This document shows, piece by piece, positions 1 to 8,633 of a stretch of DNA of 64,000 nt (its first letter is position 1; the number at the start of each line of letters is the position of its first letter). The notes below the pieces were generated by a model. The model did not search any database. It had not been told where the DNA came from and saw only the letters and a list, made by a program, of their open reading frames with translations. The stretch is from an uncultured Pseudomonadota bacterium (lineage in GTDB: Bacteria > Pseudomonadota > Gammaproteobacteria > Burkholderiales > Thiobacillaceae). Location: NCBI GenBank assembly GCA_903835655.1, contig CAILNT010000007.1, forward strand, positions 62,001-126,000, in the 5' to 3' direction. Both the position numbers and the translations under genes were made by a program.

Positions 1-704
1 CATTGCTCCCGCCCTTGCAAAAACGCCTGTCCATGTACATCCTGCGCGCCAAGGTCAAGGCGCGCGACGCGAGCGCAGAGTGGGTACGCCTGGGCCTCTC
101 CGGCCCTGGCTCCGCGGCACGGGTGGAGGCACTGCTGGGACGGGCCGTATCGGCGGGCATCATGAGCATGGCACACGGGGACACCGCCTTCGCGATTCGC
201 CTGGGCGATGAACGCTTCGACCTATTCGTCGCCCCGGACGCCGCGCGGGCTGTCTGGTCCAACCTGGCCGGCACGCACCACCCGGTGGGCGCGCCGGCCT
301 GGGACTGGTTGCTGGTCAATGCCGGCGTTCCCGCCGTGCAACCCGCCACACAGGATCATTTCGTGCCGCAAATGGCGAACATGGAAATCCTGGGGGGCGT
401 CAGTTTCAACAAGGGCTGTTATCCCGGCCAGGAAATCGTGGCACGCAGCCAGTACCTGGGCAAGGTGAAGCGGCGCCTGCACCTCGCCCATGTCGAGGCA
501 CTGGCCCGCGCCGGCGACGAACTGTTCAGCCCGGATCTGGCTGATCAGGCCGCCGGCCAGATCGCCAACGCGGCCCCGGCACCCGGCGGCGGCTTCGACG
601 TCCTGGCCGTGGTCCATGACAGCAGCGTCGAGGCGGGCGAGGTCTGCCTGGGCAGCCGCGACGGCCCGAGACTCGCCTTCCGCCCCCTGCCCTACCCGGT
701 ATAA
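1..704 (+). CDS. ygfZ: YgfZ/GcvT-fold folate-binding protein (5' truncated by window)
   Basis: The reading frame is open to the left window edge, so the N-terminus is missing; about 233 residues are visible of a family usually near 320-340. The YgfZ signature KGCYPGQEIVARSQYLGKV is present around bases 411-470, including the conserved cysteine. YgfZ proteins have a GcvT-like fold, bind tetrahydrofolate and support maturation or repair of some Fe-S enzymes in the cytoplasm. The gene is convergent with the next minus-strand gene, with only 15 bp between them. The family call is firm; the true start lies outside the window. Confidence 0.93.
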   Translation, partial: LLPPLQKRLSMYILRAKVKARDASAEWVRLGLSGPGSAARVEALLGRAVSAGIMSMAHGDTAFAIRLGDERFDLFVAPDAARAVWSNLAGTHHPVGAPAWDWLLVNAGVPAVQPATQDHFVPQMANMEILGGVSFNKGCYPGQEIVARSQYLGKVKRRLHLAHVEALARAGDELFSPDLADQAAGQIANAAPAPGGGFDVLAVVHDSSVEAGEVCLGSRDGPRLAFRPLPYPV

Positions 705-711
705 AACCGGG
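695..711. terminator. Small hairpin between convergent genes
   Basis: CCCGGT and ACCGGG arms with a 5-nt A-rich loop sit across the ygfZ stop codon. There is no long T-run, so this is only a weak candidate for a shared terminator. Confidence 0.3.
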
Positions 712-719
712 CGGGCCGC

Positions 720-1853
720 TTATTTGGCGGGTTGTTGCTTCAGGAACATCTGCAACAGGGCTGCCGGGTCGATCGCCTGCGGGCTGGCGGGCACCGCTTC
801 CACCGGTGCCTGCGTGGGCGACATGAGAGGCGTGGAAGCCGTGTCGGCTGAGGTGGAAGCCTGAGGCATGGGGGGGAAGAATCCTTCTACCGATTGCGCG
901 GGCTGGCCGGACTGCGGTGCCTGGACCGGATTGACCTGTTGGAAGGGATTGAACTGTGAGAAGGAGGGAGACTGCGGCTGTGCCGCGGCGGGCTGCTGGA
1001 ACGGCAGGAAATAGGGCTGGCCGGACTGCTGCGCCTGGGCCGGATTGACCTGTTGGAAGGGATTGAACTGTTGGAAGGAGGAAGGCTGCGGCTGCGCCGC
1101 GGCGGGCTGCTGGAACGGCATGAAGTAGGGCTGGCCGGACTGCGGTGCCTGGGCCGGGTAGGCCTGTGAGTAGGGATTACCCTGCGGGAAGTAAGCAGGC
1201 TGCTGCTGTGCGGCAGGCTGCTGGAACGGCATGAAGTAGGACTGGTCGGACTGCGGCGCCTGGACCGGGTAGGCCTGCGAAAAGGGGTTGCCCTGTGGGA
1301 AGAAAGAAGGCTGCTGCACCGCGGCGGGCTGCTGGAACGGCATGAAGTAGGACTGGCCGGACTGCGGCGCCTGGACCGGATAGGCCTGCGAAAAGGGATT
1401 GCCCTGCGGGAAGGGGGAAGGCTGCGGCACCGCGAAGAAGCCGGGCCGTTGCTGGGCGGAGAAGGGCAGCGCGGGCATGTTCGGGATGGACGGCGTAAAG
1501 CTGGGCATGCCGTAGCCCGAGGGCGCAAAGCCCGGTAAAGAAAAGGAAGGCTGCGATCTTTGCTGGAAATTGCCACCGAAGGGCCCACCCGCGTAGGAGT
1601 TGCCAAACGGATTTGAATAGCCCAGCACGCCTGGCGCCATCTGCAACGCCGGACCGCCCAGTGCGCCGATTGCGGCCAGGCCGCCCAGGCTGAGCAGGGG
1701 ATTGGACAGCGGATTGAATCCACCATTACCGCCGTAACCCGCGAAAGGATTGAACGAGGGCGTCGGCGCCATCATGGCGAAAGGATTGTTCTCGAAGCCA
1801 GCCTGGGCCGCGGATGCGACGACAGCGAGGAATAGCGGTGCTAGGCGTTTCAT
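720..1853 (-). CDS. Secreted Pro/Gln/Phe-rich tandem-repeat protein
   Basis: A 377-residue protein with a clear signal peptide (cleavage likely after AAQA, residues 15-18). Residues about 20-145 are Gly/Asn/Pro/Phe-rich; residues 148-320 are four and a half tandem copies of a 37-38-residue unit (FPQGNPFSQAY, then QAPQSGQ, then YFMPFQQPAA). The last 50 residues are Ser/Thr/Pro-rich and end in a short amphipathic stretch (PAALLQMFLKQQPAK). I recognise no family. The composition suggests a disordered periplasmic or extracellular polypeptide. It is the last gene of a minus-strand run behind the rhodanese and DUF302 genes, so a common role with them is possible but unproven. Confidence 0.75.
   Translation of the reverse strand: MKRLAPLFLAVVASAAQAGFENNPFAMMAPTPSFNPFAGYGGNGGFNPLSNPLLSLGGLAAIGALGGPALQMAPGVLGYSNPFGNSYAGGPFGGNFQQRSQPSFSLPGFAPSGYGMPSFTPSIPNMPALPFSAQQRPGFFAVPQPSPFPQGNPFSQAYPVQAPQSGQSYFMPFQQPAAVQQPSFFPQGNPFSQAYPVQAPQSDQSYFMPFQQPAAQQQPAYFPQGNPYSQAYPAQAPQSGQPYFMPFQQPAAAQPQPSSFQQFNPFQQVNPAQAQQSGQPYFLPFQQPAAAQPQSPSFSQFNPFQQVNPVQAPQSGQPAQSVEGFFPPMPQASTSADTASTPLMSPTQAPVEAVPASPQAIDPAALLQMFLKQQPAK
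900..1412 (-). repeat. Tandem coding repeats, about 111-114 bp each
   Basis: Four full copies and one partial copy of a 37-38-codon unit inside the Pro/Gln-rich protein gene. Copies start at residues 148, 185, 222, 260 and 298. The first three share QGNP(F/Y)SQAYP and the last two share QFNPFQQVNP, which points to two rounds of duplication. Confidence 0.85.
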
Positions 1854-1931
1854 GGAGATCTCCAGGATGTCGAGACAGGAGACCGGAAGGTCCCCTGTCG
1901 GCCGTTCAGAGCCGGTGCGGCAGTCTGCCGA

Positions 1932-2624
1932 TTACAGGTCGCCGTTGGCGGCGGCCTTCATGATGATGTCCATCTTGTCACGGATGTCCTTGGCATACTC
2001 CATCAGCTTGTCAGGCGCCCCCATCTTGCCGGACAGGGAGTCCAGCCAGGAGGTATTCCAGTCCAGGCTCAGCACCCAGATATTCTTGTCGGCATCTTCC
2101 ATGATGGCGATGCGGCAAGGCAGGTAGACGATGGCTTCCGGTGCGTACCTGAGAATTTCACGGCCGGCGGCGATATCGCAATAGTGGTACACCTCCATGC
2201 GCGGCGCTTCCATGTCGCCCAGTACCGCCTGGATGTCCTTCCACATCGGGCTTTCGCCAACTTTCTTGAAATTGAGCTTGTTGGCACTCAGTTCCATGGA
2301 GGTCTTGACGTCATCGAAAGTCAGGCCCTTCTTGGCCGGATACTTGATGGCCATAAGGTTCATGACGTCCTTCACATCCATGCTCTTGACCATACCCAGC
2401 ATCGGCATGATCTGCTTCATCAATTTCGCCTTTTCTTCCGGCGAAACGGTGTGGGACATTTCATACGGGCGCTTGCCGCGACCCGCTGGGGAAACCGGCA
2501 GCGTAAGCGGACCGACGGAAAGCGGAACATTGGCCAGATAGGGATTGGCGGCGGGTGCCTGCTGGGCGACGGCGGGGACGCTCAGGGTCAGGGCTAGGGC
2601 GGTGATCAGGACGCTTTTTTTCAT
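1932..2624 (-). CDS. Exported DUF302-domain protein, paralogue A
   Basis: A 230-residue protein with a signal peptide (cleaved after AVAQ or AQQA). Residues about 100-200 fit DUF302: a TFDDVKTSMEL helix, the VYHYCDIAAGRE segment and the strand YLPCRIAIMED followed by IWVLSLDW. Two conserved cysteines are present (HYC and LPC). The start is supported by GAGGAG upstream of the ATG. It is a tandem duplicate of the next gene upstream (roughly 70% identical by eye). DUF302 proteins have no settled function. The company of a periplasmic rhodanese in an apr/sat organism suggests sulfur metabolism, as inference only. Confidence 0.85.
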   Translation of the reverse strand: MKKSVLITALALTLSVPAVAQQAPAANPYLANVPLSVGPLTLPVSPAGRGKRPYEMSHTVSPEEKAKLMKQIMPMLGMVKSMDVKDVMNLMAIKYPAKKGLTFDDVKTSMELSANKLNFKKVGESPMWKDIQAVLGDMEAPRMEVYHYCDIAAGREILRYAPEAIVYLPCRIAIMEDADKNIWVLSLDWNTSWLDSLSGKMGAPDKLMEYAKDIRDKMDIIMKAAANGDL

Positions 2625-2741
2625 GTGTGACTCCTCGTAAAAACCGATGGGTAGTTATTTGCTAAAGCGGTGAAACGATGCCAGCCGGTTCAGGACCGGG
2701 ATAAATCCCCACGCCGGAACCGGCACGGGGCGACTTGCCAG

Positions 2742-3446
2742 TTACAGATCGCCGTTGGCTGCGGCCCTCATGATGACGTCCATCTTGTCGCGGATGATGA
2801 CCGCGTAGTTCCACAACTTGTCCGGAGTACCCATCCTGCCCGCGACGGAATCCATCCAGGCGGTGTCCCAGTCCAGGGTCATGACCCAGATGTTCTTGTC
2901 GGCGTCTTCCATGATGGTGAAGCGGCAGGGCATGTAGACGGCAGATTCCGGGGAATATTGCAACATTTCCCGGCCGACCGCGATGTCGCAGTAGTGGTAG
3001 ACCTCGATGCGCGGCGCGTTCATGTCGCCCAGCACGGCCTGCATGTCTTTCCACATCGCGCTCTCGCCCACTTTCTTGAAGTTGAGCTGGTTGGCCTTCA
3101 ACTCCATGGACGTCTTCACATCATCGAAAGTCAGACCCGGCTTGGCCTTGTACTTTATGGTCATCAAGTTCATGACATCCTTGAGGTCCATGCGCGTACC
3201 CATCTTCATCATGGGCATCATCTGCCGCATCATGGCAGCCTTTTCCGCCTGCGGTACGACCCCGGACATCTCGTAGGGGCGGGTGCCACGACCGCTGGGA
3301 GACACCGGAATGATCAACGGACCCGCGGAAATCGGCACATTGGCCAGGTAGGGATTCGCGGGGGCGGGGTCCGCGGCCAGGGCCGGAACCGCCAAGCCGA
3401 ATGCCAGGACGGCGAACAACGTTTGTTTCAGGCTGCTGCGTTTCAT
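2742..3446 (-). CDS. Exported DUF302-domain protein, paralogue B
   Basis: A 234-residue protein beginning MKRSSLKQT with a signal peptide (cleavage after ALAA). The ATG at 3446 is preferred over an in-frame start 54 bp upstream because AGGAAGG precedes it and the signal peptide begins there. The mature sequence is collinear with paralogue A: ANPYLANVP, GRG.RPYEMS, FDDVKTSMEL, VYHYCDIA, YMPCRFTIMEDADKNIWV, ending AAANGDL in both. The pair shows recent tandem duplication followed by divergence. It lies between the rhodanese gene (35 bp away) and paralogue A (117 bp away), all on the same strand. Confidence 0.86.
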   Translation of the reverse strand: MKRSSLKQTLFAVLAFGLAVPALAADPAPANPYLANVPISAGPLIIPVSPSGRGTRPYEMSGVVPQAEKAAMMRQMMPMMKMGTRMDLKDVMNLMTIKYKAKPGLTFDDVKTSMELKANQLNFKKVGESAMWKDMQAVLGDMNAPRIEVYHYCDIAVGREMLQYSPESAVYMPCRFTIMEDADKNIWVMTLDWDTAWMDSVAGRMGTPDKLWNYAVIIRDKMDVIMRAAANGDL

Positions 3447-3480
3447 GTCTATTCCTTCCTCGTAAAAACGAGTGTGCTTG

Positions 3481-4125
3481 TTACGGTTGCTTGGGCGCAA
3501 CCGTGCTCAGGCCCAGAATTTTCCAGTCCTGCATCCCGCCACGATACCACTTGAGTTTGTGCGCTGGATAACCCATGGCCAGCAATTGCTTGATGTTGGT
3601 GGGAGATTGCCCGCACCAGGGACCGTTGCAGTACAGAACCAGGGTCTTGGCATTCTCGAAATTCCACAAGCTGCCCTGGCGTGCGGCGCCAAAGCGCAAA
3701 ACCAGGGTTTCGGCTATTTTCTCCGTATCGCTATGGGCAGGATGCAGTTCCTGCCAGGGAATGACCACGGCCCCGGGGATGACGCCTGAACGCAGCGGCC
3801 AGTCGCCGTCGCGCGAATCGATGACCATGAAGTCCTTGCCGACTTTCTTCAGGTAGTCGATCAGTTCCAGTTCGCCTATGGTCTCCACCCCGGGAGCGAT
3901 CTGCATCGGCTGGATGCAGTAGGGGGGACAAGGCCGCGAGGTGAGCGAGTAATCCGGGTCGACCATGTTGTCCGGATCCGGATTCCGCTCGATGCTCACC
4001 TTCCTGCCCTGATGCAGCACTTCCACCGTTTTCACGGCCGCGGTGATGTTGACCGTTTTTTCGTTGGCGAGTGCGGGAGGCAACCCGAACAGGACGAGGA
4101 TTGCCGCGATGAGCATTGCTTTCAT
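3481..4125 (-). CDS. Periplasmic rhodanese-like protein
   Basis: A 214-residue protein with a signal peptide (cleavage after ALA, residue 20). A rhodanese domain covers about residues 85-205: FMVIDSRDGDWPLRSGVIPGA corresponds to the usual D-R-x(n)-H/S-G-x-I-x-G-A motif. The active-site loop is CNGPWCGQS, with the nucleophilic Cys expected to be the first one; the second cysteine in the loop is a feature of a periplasmic subgroup. Rhodaneses carry sulfane sulfur as a cysteine persulfide. An extra CPPYC motif precedes the domain. GGAGAG precedes the ATG. It is followed by the two DUF302 genes, and dolP lies 35 bp upstream. Confidence 0.87.
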   Translation of the reverse strand: MKAMLIAAILVLFGLPPALANEKTVNITAAVKTVEVLHQGRKVSIERNPDPDNMVDPDYSLTSRPCPPYCIQPMQIAPGVETIGELELIDYLKKVGKDFMVIDSRDGDWPLRSGVIPGAVVIPWQELHPAHSDTEKIAETLVLRFGAARQGSLWNFENAKTLVLYCNGPWCGQSPTNIKQLLAMGYPAHKLKWYRGGMQDWKILGLSTVAPKQP

Positions 4126-4160
4126 GTCGTCTCTCCGTTAACAGGACATGCTGGGGCGCT

Positions 4161-4730
4161 TCAGTCGATGTACTCGAACACCTTCACCACCTTGACGACC
4201 CCGCTGGACTTCGCCGCAATGTCGGCGGCGGCATCGCCCTCTTCGTGCTTGACCAGGCCCATCAGGAACACGGTATGCGCCTCGGTGACCACCTTGACAT
4301 GGTTGGCGCTGAAGCGGCGATCATCCAGGAAACGCGCCTTGACCTTGGTGCTGACGTACGAGTCGCCGCTGCGCGCCAGGATGGTGCTGACGCTGGAGAC
4401 GGCGATCTCGTCCTGGACCTCGCGCACGTTGGGCACTTCCCTGACGATCTGCTCGACCTTGGCGCGGGCGCCGGCGTCGACCGCTTCGCCGGTCAGCAGG
4501 ACACGGCGGTTGAAGCTGGTGACGTTGACATGCACGCCGTCCTTGTAGGTATCGTGGATACGGCCGCTCGCCTTGAGTTCGATTTCCTCGTCCGTCAGAT
4601 AGGTGGCGGTGGTGCGGCGATCATCGGCCATCAACGCGCCGGTTCCCATGCCTACGGCTACCAGGGGAAAACAACCGCCCAGGTTGACGAGGGCTGCGCC
4701 CAGAAGGGCCATCGATAAAAGAGTACGCAT
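4161..4730 (-). CDS. dolP: BON-domain outer-membrane lipoprotein DolP (YraP/OsmY family)
   Basis: A 189-residue lipoprotein with a lipobox ending LGGC near residue 20, followed by two BON domains (about residues 45-115 and 122-189). The typical BON motifs are HVNVTSFNRRVLLTGE and VREVQDEI in the first, and VKVVTEAHTVFLMGLV in the second. DolP binds anionic phospholipid at the outer membrane and supports membrane integrity. It starts directly after diaA/gmhA (3 bp gap), with its GGAG Shine-Dalgarno around the diaA stop. The yraN-diaA-dolP order matches the enterobacterial cluster, which supports the call. Confidence 0.92.
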   Translation of the reverse strand: MRTLLSMALLGAALVNLGGCFPLVAVGMGTGALMADDRRTTATYLTDEEIELKASGRIHDTYKDGVHVNVTSFNRRVLLTGEAVDAGARAKVEQIVREVPNVREVQDEIAVSSVSTILARSGDSYVSTKVKARFLDDRRFSANHVKVVTEAHTVFLMGLVKHEEGDAAADIAAKSSGVVKVVKVFEYID

Positions 4731-4733
4731 GGT

Positions 4734-5300
4734 TCAGGCTCCTAACAGTAAATAATCGATGCCATCGCACAGGCTGTGGATGGCGCGTAAATGCAGCTCC
4801 CGCGTACGCGCGGCGGACAGGTCATGGGTGCAGATCACGGCGTCATCCTCCCACAGGGCCTCCGCCAGCTGGCCGCCGTCGCCGCCGGCCAGGACGACCA
4901 CGGCCATGCCCTTGTCGTGCGCGCAGTGCAGGGCGGCCAGGAGACCGGGCGCGTTCCCGCTGCCGGAGATGACCAGAAGCACGTCTCCGGCATGGCCCAG
5001 GCTTTCGATCTGGCGCGGGTAGGCTGGGCCGGCTTCTTCCATCGGCGCGAAACGCTCCAGCGTGATCGCGGCCAGGCCTGGGCGCGATTGCTGATGCTGG
5101 TGGGTCAGGAGGGAAGTGAACAGGCTGGCCAGATCGAGACTGCCGGCTTGTCCGCAGGCGAGGATCTTGCCCTCGCGCATCAGGCTGGCCACCATCAGTT
5201 CCGCCGCCCGGGCGATCGGCTCGGAGAGTTGCGCGGCCGCGCCTCGCTGCGCCTCAAAGCTGGCGAGATGAAGCGCATGGATGTGATCTTGCAAGGACAT
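4734..5300 (-). CDS. diaA: SIS-domain protein, DiaA/phosphoheptose isomerase-like
   Basis: A 188-residue SIS-fold protein with KILACGQAGSLDLASLF (phosphosugar-binding loop) near residue 45 and LLVISGSGNAPGLL near residue 108. Length and context (yraN upstream, dolP downstream, rsmI divergent) match DiaA, the DnaA-binding initiation factor. GmhA (sedoheptulose-7-phosphate isomerase) is the sister family and cannot be excluded from sequence alone. No lipopolysaccharide heptose genes are adjacent, which favours DiaA slightly. Confidence 0.85.
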   Translation of the reverse strand: MSLQDHIHALHLASFEAQRGAAAQLSEPIARAAELMVASLMREGKILACGQAGSLDLASLFTSLLTHQHQQSRPGLAAITLERFAPMEEAGPAYPRQIESLGHAGDVLLVISGSGNAPGLLAALHCAHDKGMAVVVLAGGDGGQLAEALWEDDAVICTHDLSAARTRELHLRAIHSLCDGIDYLLLGA

Positions 5301-5336
5301 GGGGCGCGAGTATAACCGCCCCCCACGTCGCCACTC

Positions 5337-5669
5337 TCACGCCCCCATCACCGCGCGCAGCCACTCCAACCGACCGCCCTGGATCAGCACGGCGTCGAAG
5401 CGGCAGGCCGGATCGATGCCGTGGCGGGCGAGATAGTGCCTTGCGGCCAGGAGGATGCGCGCCTGCTTGGTCGCGGTGATGCTCGACAGCGCGCCGCCGA
5501 AGGCATTGCCGGCGCGTTCACGCACTTCCACGAACACCAGGCAGGCGCCGTCCTCCATGATCAGGTCGATCTCGCCGCCGCGACAACGGTAGTTGCGCGC
5601 GACCAGGCGCAACCCCTGCGCCGCCAGATAATCCGCCGCCGCCTGTTCCGCTTTCACGCCCTTGTTCAT
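5337..5669 (-). CDS. yraN: YraN family (UPF0102) nuclease-fold protein
   Basis: 110 residues with the UPF0102 pattern: N-terminal [34 protein letters not shown] and [19 protein letters not shown] and the following K correspond to the E-x(n)-D-x(n)-E-x-K core of the restriction-endonuclease-like fold. The molecular function is not established. It leads the minus-strand block and is divergent from rsmI, with about 50 bp between the start codons. Confidence 0.92.
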   Translation of the reverse strand: MNKGVKAEQAAADYLAAQGLRLVARNYRCRGGEIDLIMEDGACLVFVEVRERAGNAFGGALSSITATKQARILLAARHYLARHGIDPACRFDAVLIQGGRLEWLRAVMGA

Positions 5670-5720
5670 GGTGTCGGCCCGTTTTCGCTACACTGCCCCA
5701 AGCTTACCCTCGCCGCCCTC

Positions 5721-6617
5721 ATGTTCGACATCCCCCAATCCGCGCGCCCCGGCGCCCTGCACATCGTCGCCACACCGATCGGCAACCTGCGCGACCTGAC
5801 CCTGCACGCGCTGGACGTTCTGCGCACGGTGGATCTGATCGCCGCCGAGGACACCCGCACGACCCAGGGCCTGCTCTCCGCCTACGGCATCCAGGCGCGC
5901 CTCACCCCCCTGCATGACCACAACGAGCAGATCGCCTCCGCCCGACTGGTGGCCACACTCCAGGAAGGCAAGAGCGTGGCCTACGTCTCGGATGCCGGCA
6001 CGCCTGGCATCTCCGATCCTGGCGCCGGCCTGGTGGCGGCCGCGCGAGCGGCAGGCGTGACCGTGGTACCCATCCCGGGCGCCTCCGCCGTGGCCACCGC
6101 CCTGTCGGTGTCCGGCCTGGAATCGCCCTGGCTGTTCTACGGCTTTCTTCCGGCCAAGCCGGCGGGCCGGCGCCGGGCGCTGGAAGACCTGCGCGATCTG
6201 CCCTACGCCCTGGTACTCTACGAGGCGCCGCACCGCATCCAGGAGACCGTGGCGGATCTTTGCGCGCTGTTGGGAGGCGAGCGCCGCATCCTGTTCGCGC
6301 GCGAACTGACCAAGCGCTTCGAGCAGATTCACACCTGCCCATTGGCTGCGGCCTCGGCCTGGCTGGAAGCGGACGCCAACCACTGCCGCGGGGAGTTCGT
6401 GCTGGTACTGGATCCACCCGCGGCACGGGAAGACGACGACGACGCAGAAACCCGGCGCGTGCTTGCCGTGCTGCTCCAGGAACTGCCGCTGAAACAGGCC
6501 GCGCATCTGGCCGCGCGGCTGACCGGTGCGCGCAAGAACAGCCTCTACCGACTCGCGCTCGAAATGAAACAGGACGGAGACCAAGATGACTTCGACGCTG
6601 AAAATAACGCGGCCTGA
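5721..6617 (+). CDS. rsmI: 16S rRNA (cytidine-1402-2'-O) methyltransferase RsmI
   Basis: 298 residues from ATG 5721; the frame is open 300 bp further upstream, but the conserved [15 protein letters not shown] begins immediately after this start. Tetrapyrrole-methylase fold: TPIGNL.D.T.RAL near the N-terminus, [28 protein letters not shown] and VVPIPGASA. RsmI methylates C1402 of 16S rRNA in the ribosomal P-site region. The C-terminus overlaps pyrC by 32 bp in another frame. Confidence 0.96.
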   Translation: MFDIPQSARPGALHIVATPIGNLRDLTLHALDVLRTVDLIAAEDTRTTQGLLSAYGIQARLTPLHDHNEQIASARLVATLQEGKSVAYVSDAGTPGISDPGAGLVAAARAAGVTVVPIPGASAVATALSVSGLESPWLFYGFLPAKPAGRRRALEDLRDLPYALVLYEAPHRIQETVADLCALLGGERRILFARELTKRFEQIHTCPLAAASAWLEADANHCRGEFVLVLDPPAAREDDDDAETRRVLAVLLQELPLKQAAHLAARLTGARKNSLYRLALEMKQDGDQDDFDAENNAA

Positions 6618-7614
6618 CGACTGGCATGTGCACCTGCGCGATGCCGCCATGCTCGCCGCCGTTCTGCCCGACACTGCGCGGCAATTCGCGCGCGCCCTGG
6701 TCATGCCTAACCTGAAGCCGCCGGTGCGCACGCTGGCGGACGCCGCGGCCTATCGCGACCGCATCCTGGCCGCCTTGCCCGAGGGCGCGCGCTTCACGCC
6801 CCTGATGACCCTGTACCTGACCGACAACACCGCGCCCGAGGAAATCCTCAAGGCGCGGGCCAGCGGTTTCGTTCAGGCGGTGAAGTATTACCCGGCCGGT
6901 GCGACCACCAATTCGGACGCGGGCGTGAGCGACATCGGCCGCGTCCAGGGCGCGCTCGAAGCCATGCAGGAGGCGGGCCTGCCGCTGCTGCTGCACGGCG
7001 AGGTGACGGACCCGGAAGTGGATGTGTTCGACCGCGAGGCAGCCTTCATCGCAACCGTCCTGGAACCCCTGCTCCTGCGCCTGCCGCGATTGAAGATCGT
7101 GCTGGAACACATCACCACCCGGCAGGCGGTGGAGTTTGTCGCCGCGGCGCCCGCCAATGTGGCGGCCACCATCACCGCGCACCATCTCCTCTACAACCGT
7201 AACGCCATGTTCTCCGGTGGCCTGCGCCCGCATTACTACTGCCTACCGGTGCTGAAGCGCGAATCACACCGTCAGACGCTGATCGAAGCGATCCGCAGCG
7301 GCAGCCCGAAGTACTTCCTGGGCACGGACAGCGCGCCGCACGCCAGCCCGAGCAAGGAAAGCGCCTGCGGCTGCGCCGGCATCTACACGGCTCACGCCGC
7401 CATCGAACTGTATGCGGAAGCCTTCGAGACGGCTGGCGCCCTGGACCGGCTGGAGGCGTTCGCGAGCTTTCATGGCGCGGATTTCTACGGCCTGGAACGC
7501 AACCGCGAAACCATCACTCTGGTGCGCGATCCGCACCTACTGGCGAGCCAACACGCATCCGGCGTGGTGCCCTTGCGCGCGGGGGAAAGCGTGAACTGGC
7601 GGGTGAGCGGCTAA
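6586..7614 (+). CDS. pyrC: Dihydroorotase (class II PyrC)
   Basis: 342 residues, the usual length for homodimeric PyrC. It shows the zinc-binding HVHLRD near residue 16, the carboxylated-lysine motif [11 protein letters not shown] near residue 103, [14 protein letters not shown] and the C-terminal GTDSAPH aspartate motif. It interconverts carbamoyl-aspartate and dihydroorotate in pyrimidine synthesis. It begins inside the end of rsmI, so the two are probably co-transcribed. Confidence 0.97.
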   Translation: MTSTLKITRPDDWHVHLRDAAMLAAVLPDTARQFARALVMPNLKPPVRTLADAAAYRDRILAALPEGARFTPLMTLYLTDNTAPEEILKARASGFVQAVKYYPAGATTNSDAGVSDIGRVQGALEAMQEAGLPLLLHGEVTDPEVDVFDREAAFIATVLEPLLLRLPRLKIVLEHITTRQAVEFVAAAPANVAATITAHHLLYNRNAMFSGGLRPHYYCLPVLKRESHRQTLIEAIRSGSPKYFLGTDSAPHASPSKESACGCAGIYTAHAAIELYAEAFETAGALDRLEAFASFHGADFYGLERNRETITLVRDPHLLASQHASGVVPLRAGESVNWRVSG

Positions 7615-7639
7615 GTCGCGCCAAAGCGCCGGGTATGGC

Positions 7640-8014
7640 TCATTCCGGAGTGCCGGGCTCGACCCGCGGCGCGTGGTGCTTGACGTCGCCGCGCTGCGTC
7701 AGCGCGTAGTCTTCCAGGCGCCGGCGGGCCGCGTCGAAGGCATCGCGGATGGCGACATAGACGTCTTCGTGGGCCTGGCTTTGATGATGATGGCCGCGTG
7801 TGACCAGCAACTCTCCGCCGGGCATCGTCAGGTCGATACTCACGTGGAACAGCTTGCCCTGGCGCTGGTGCTCGTGCGGAGCCTCGACGACGACATGGCA
7901 GCGAACGAGCTGGTCGTGGAGCTGTTCCAGCTTGGCCACCTTTTCCGCGATGCGGGCCTCCGCGGCGGGTGAGGCCTCCATGTGGCGGAAGGTGATTTCG
8001 AGTGGGATACGCAT
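7640..8014 (-). CDS. hpf: Short ribosome hibernation factor (HPF/RaiA family)
   Basis: 124 residues from ATG 8014, chosen over an in-frame start 24 bp upstream because GGAG lies about 10 bp before it and MRIPLEITFRHME is the family N-terminus. The fold pattern is visible: EARIAEKVAKLEQLH, CHVVVEAP, FHVSIDLTMPGGELLVTRG and AIRDAFDAARRRLEDY. There is no C-terminal dimerisation domain, so it is a short-type factor that binds the 30S subunit in stationary phase. It is convergent with pyrC and probably last in a pcm-orf-hpf run. Confidence 0.85.
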   Translation of the reverse strand: MRIPLEITFRHMEASPAAEARIAEKVAKLEQLHDQLVRCHVVVEAPHEHQRQGKLFHVSIDLTMPGGELLVTRGHHHQSQAHEDVYVAIRDAFDAARRRLEDYALTQRGDVKHHAPRVEPGTPE

Positions 8015-8090
8015 GATCGCTGCTCCAGGGTTGGACAAGTTTGGACGGTCAACAACTGCGATCGAGGGGCGGCACGCTGCCGCTACATGG

Positions 8091-8552
8091 TCATGACGGA
8101 TGGGCGTGGGCCCGGCTGCTGAATCGCTGCATCAACGCCAGCGTGGCCTCGTACTTCGGACGAACCGGAGAGTCCGCGGGAATGCTGTTCAGTGCCTGCT
8201 TGAGTTCGCCGGCCAGTTCCGCCATGTTGGCCAGTTCCTGCGCCTGAGCCTGCGCCTGCTCCTGCTTGTCGGTCAGCAGGGTGGGTGGCGGCGCTTGCCG
8301 GGCCTCTCTGATTCTACGGCGCAAGTTATCCTGCGCATGTTCGGCGATGCTGTAGGCGGCTTGCAGGCTGACGAACTTGATCAGGAACAGCAAGGCCATG
8401 ATGCCGATGGAGAGATTCAGGTGGAACCTGGCGGAGTCGAAATCACGCGTCAGCATATCCAGCAAGCCCAGCATGAATGCGACGGCCGACAACACACCTG
8501 CCAGCAAGGTGGCTCTTTTGTCAGGCACCAGCAATAGCAGTATTCGATTCAT
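8091..8552 (-). CDS. Small inner-membrane protein with cytoplasmic coiled coil
   Basis: 153 residues, no family recognised. Two hydrophobic helices (about residues 12-33 and 46-66) are followed by a charged Ala/Gln/Glu-rich helix (residues 70-130, with QEQAQAQAQELANMAELAGELKQ split over two heptad stretches) typical of a coiled coil. It lies between pcm and hpf on the same strand with gaps of 81 and 76 bp. The long reading frame and gene-like context support coding; the role is unknown. Confidence 0.65.
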   Translation of the reverse strand: MNRILLLLVPDKRATLLAGVLSAVAFMLGLLDMLTRDFDSARFHLNLSIGIMALLFLIKFVSLQAAYSIAEHAQDNLRRRIREARQAPPPTLLTDKQEQAQAQAQELANMAELAGELKQALNSIPADSPVRPKYEATLALMQRFSSRAHAHPS

Positions 8553-8633
8553 TCCCCCACCCAGGCAGCGACCGACGGCACGCGAGACTCATGGCGAAGA
8601 CTAATGCAGGACGCCGCCATACGGAATAGCTGT

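Noticed and set aside
5688-7233. Long minus-strand frames opposite rsmI and pyrC
   Set aside because: Shadows of two well-supported enzymes; no domain content.
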